DNA of 64,000 bases, taken from Vandiemenella viatica. Its lineage: Eukaryota > Arthropoda > Insecta > Orthoptera > Morabidae. The notes beneath the pieces were generated by a model, which saw nothing but the letters and a program-made list of their open reading frames with translations, was not told the DNA's origin and did no database searches. Positions 62,667 to 64,000 of the stretch are shown one piece after another. Each line of letters starts with the position of its first letter. Within the stretch, counting starts at the first letter, position 1. The stretch lies in contig CM061914.1 in the NCBI GenBank assembly GCA_031002005.1, positions 17,718,148 to 17,782,147 of the forward strand. The letters are read 5' to 3'. A program made the position numbers and the translations under genes.

Positions 62667-64000
62667 TCTTATATATATATATATAAAAATAGACGTGTTT
62701 TTTCCTATATTTCACTTTTCAGCCACCACTACCTAGCACAGATCACTGATGTTTGTGGGTGGAAGTAGCATGCAGATTCCTGTCGTGCACAACGTTGGCT
62801 GAATACCGATAGCTATGGGGATGTTGGAGATATAATGATTAAAGTTTGTCAGTGCAGGGTGTTTTCATATTTCGACCAAAAATTCGTATCTCCGTATACT
62901 TCTCTTTCCTGCCACAACTACATAACATAGACTTATGGTGTTTGTGTGTGGCAGTAGAATCGTCTTTCCTGTCGTGCACTATGGTTGTTAGATGTCGGTA
63001 GCTATGGGAATGTGGCAGATATGGGGGTTGAAAGTGGTCGACCTGTGGCAGTTTCATACTTCTGCCAAAGACAAAAGTGTCATGGTGTATCACTTTTCAG
63101 CAAAAACTATAGATCACAGATAACTGGCGTTTGTGTGTAGTAGTAGCAGCACAGAGTCACCTTTCGATCACAACAGCGGCCTAATTTCAGAAACTGTGGT
63201 ACTGTGGTAGATATGGTGGTTGTAAGTGGTCGACCAAGTATATTTTCGTATTTCGACTGTCTCCGCATATGTCACTTTTCTGCCACAACTACATAGCATA
63301 GAGCATTGGTGTGTTTGGTAGTAGAATCGTATCTCATGTAGTGCACTATGGTTGTTAGATGTCGGTAGCTATGGGGGTGTGGGAGAAATGGGGGTTGAAA
63401 ATGGTCGACCTGTGGCAGTTTCATACTTCAGCCAAAGACAAAAGTGTCATGGTGTATCACTTTTCAGCGAAAACTATAGATCACAGATCACTGGCGTTTG
63501 TGTGTAGTAGTAGTAGCACAGAATCACCTTTCGATCACAACAGCGGCCGAATTTCAGAAACTGTGGTAGATATGGTGGTTGTAAGTGGCCGACCAAGGAT
63601 GTTTTCGTATTTCGACGAAAGGCATTTGTCTCCGCAGATTTCACTTTTCTACCACGACTACAAAGCATAGAGCATTGGTGTTTTTGTGTGGTAGTAGAAT
63701 CATGTCTGTTATCGTGCACTATGGTTGTTAGATGTCTGTAGCTATGGGGGGGGGGGAAGATATGGGGGATGAAAATGGTCGACCTGCGGCAATTTCATAT
63801 TTCTGCCAAACTACGCATGTGTCACCGTGTATCACTTTAAAGTGAAAACTATCAATCGCAGATCACTGGCGTTTGTGTGTGGTAGTAACACAGAGTCTCC
63901 TATCGATCACAACGTTGGCCGAAATTCGGTAACTGTGGGAGTGTGTGAGATATGGTGTTTGAAATTGGTCGATCATTAACATTTTCGTGTTTCATCCACA
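62667..64000 (+). mobile_element. Second Helitron copy, + orientation, open at right edge
   Basis: It starts TCTTATATATATATATATA after an A at 62666, matching the 5' end of the minus-strand copy at 13417. It then runs through the same dimeric units in the opposite orientation (GATGTCGGTAGCTATGGG, GTGGTCGACCTGTGGCAG). The 3' hairpin and CTAG are beyond the window. An extended G-tract lies near 63747. Confidence 0.8.

Overview
The window is eukaryotic nuclear DNA, AT-rich and dominated by transposable elements. The only host gene I can support is fructose-bisphosphate aldolase on the + strand. Its protein is of insect/arthropod type, with long introns and two alternative last exons. The dense mix of mariner, Tc1, pogo, piggyBac, hAT, Helitron, non-LTR and Gypsy elements suggests an arthropod with a large, repeat-rich genome, perhaps a hemimetabolous insect. 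That placement is inference.

Region 1 (1-30735) is the aldolase gene. Its first coding exon or exons lie upstream of the window. Five internal exons (770-965, 4810-5000, 7622-7850, 9382-9503, 16190-16267) join in frame and lead to either of two terminal exons, 17253-17348 or 30082-30174. Both start with the same residues and end in His-Ala-Tyr, so they encode alternative C-termini. The introns are full of insertions: a decayed mariner with a nested foldback element, a Tc1 miniature, hAT miniatures with 8-bp target duplications, several copies of one non-LTR (LINE) family on both strands, a Helitron carrying a roughly 368-bp tandem array, a solo LTR, and an element with an 11-bp target duplication that carries a broken MADF domain.

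Region 2 (30736-33663) is intergenic and holds a possible 1.9-kb terminal-inverted-repeat element. Region 3 (33668-47071) is one 13.4-kb Gypsy/Metaviridae-type LTR retrotransposon flanked by GTCT. It has gag, protease, reverse transcriptase, RNase H and integrase, no envelope gene, a textbook A AAA AAC slippery site, and two further frameshifts that probably inactivate it. Its two LTRs are nearly identical over about 1.76 kb but then differ strongly at their 3' ends.

Region 4 (47076-64000) is a graveyard of transposons: hAT miniatures, a piggyBac transposase remnant interrupted by a 92-bp-arm perfect palindrome, a long LINE copy split by a pogo miniature, a mariner remnant and a hAT miniature, a second MADF remnant, a pogo-type transposase tail, and a second Helitron copy running off the right edge.

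The strongest lead for something undescribed is a foldback family (1651-1841, 50074-50295 and a single-arm copy near 32143-32266). Its two dimeric copies make 12-bp target duplications, each has a 34-nt one-sided tail, and the family shares a conserved core. I read it tentatively as Penelope-like, but I could not confirm this.
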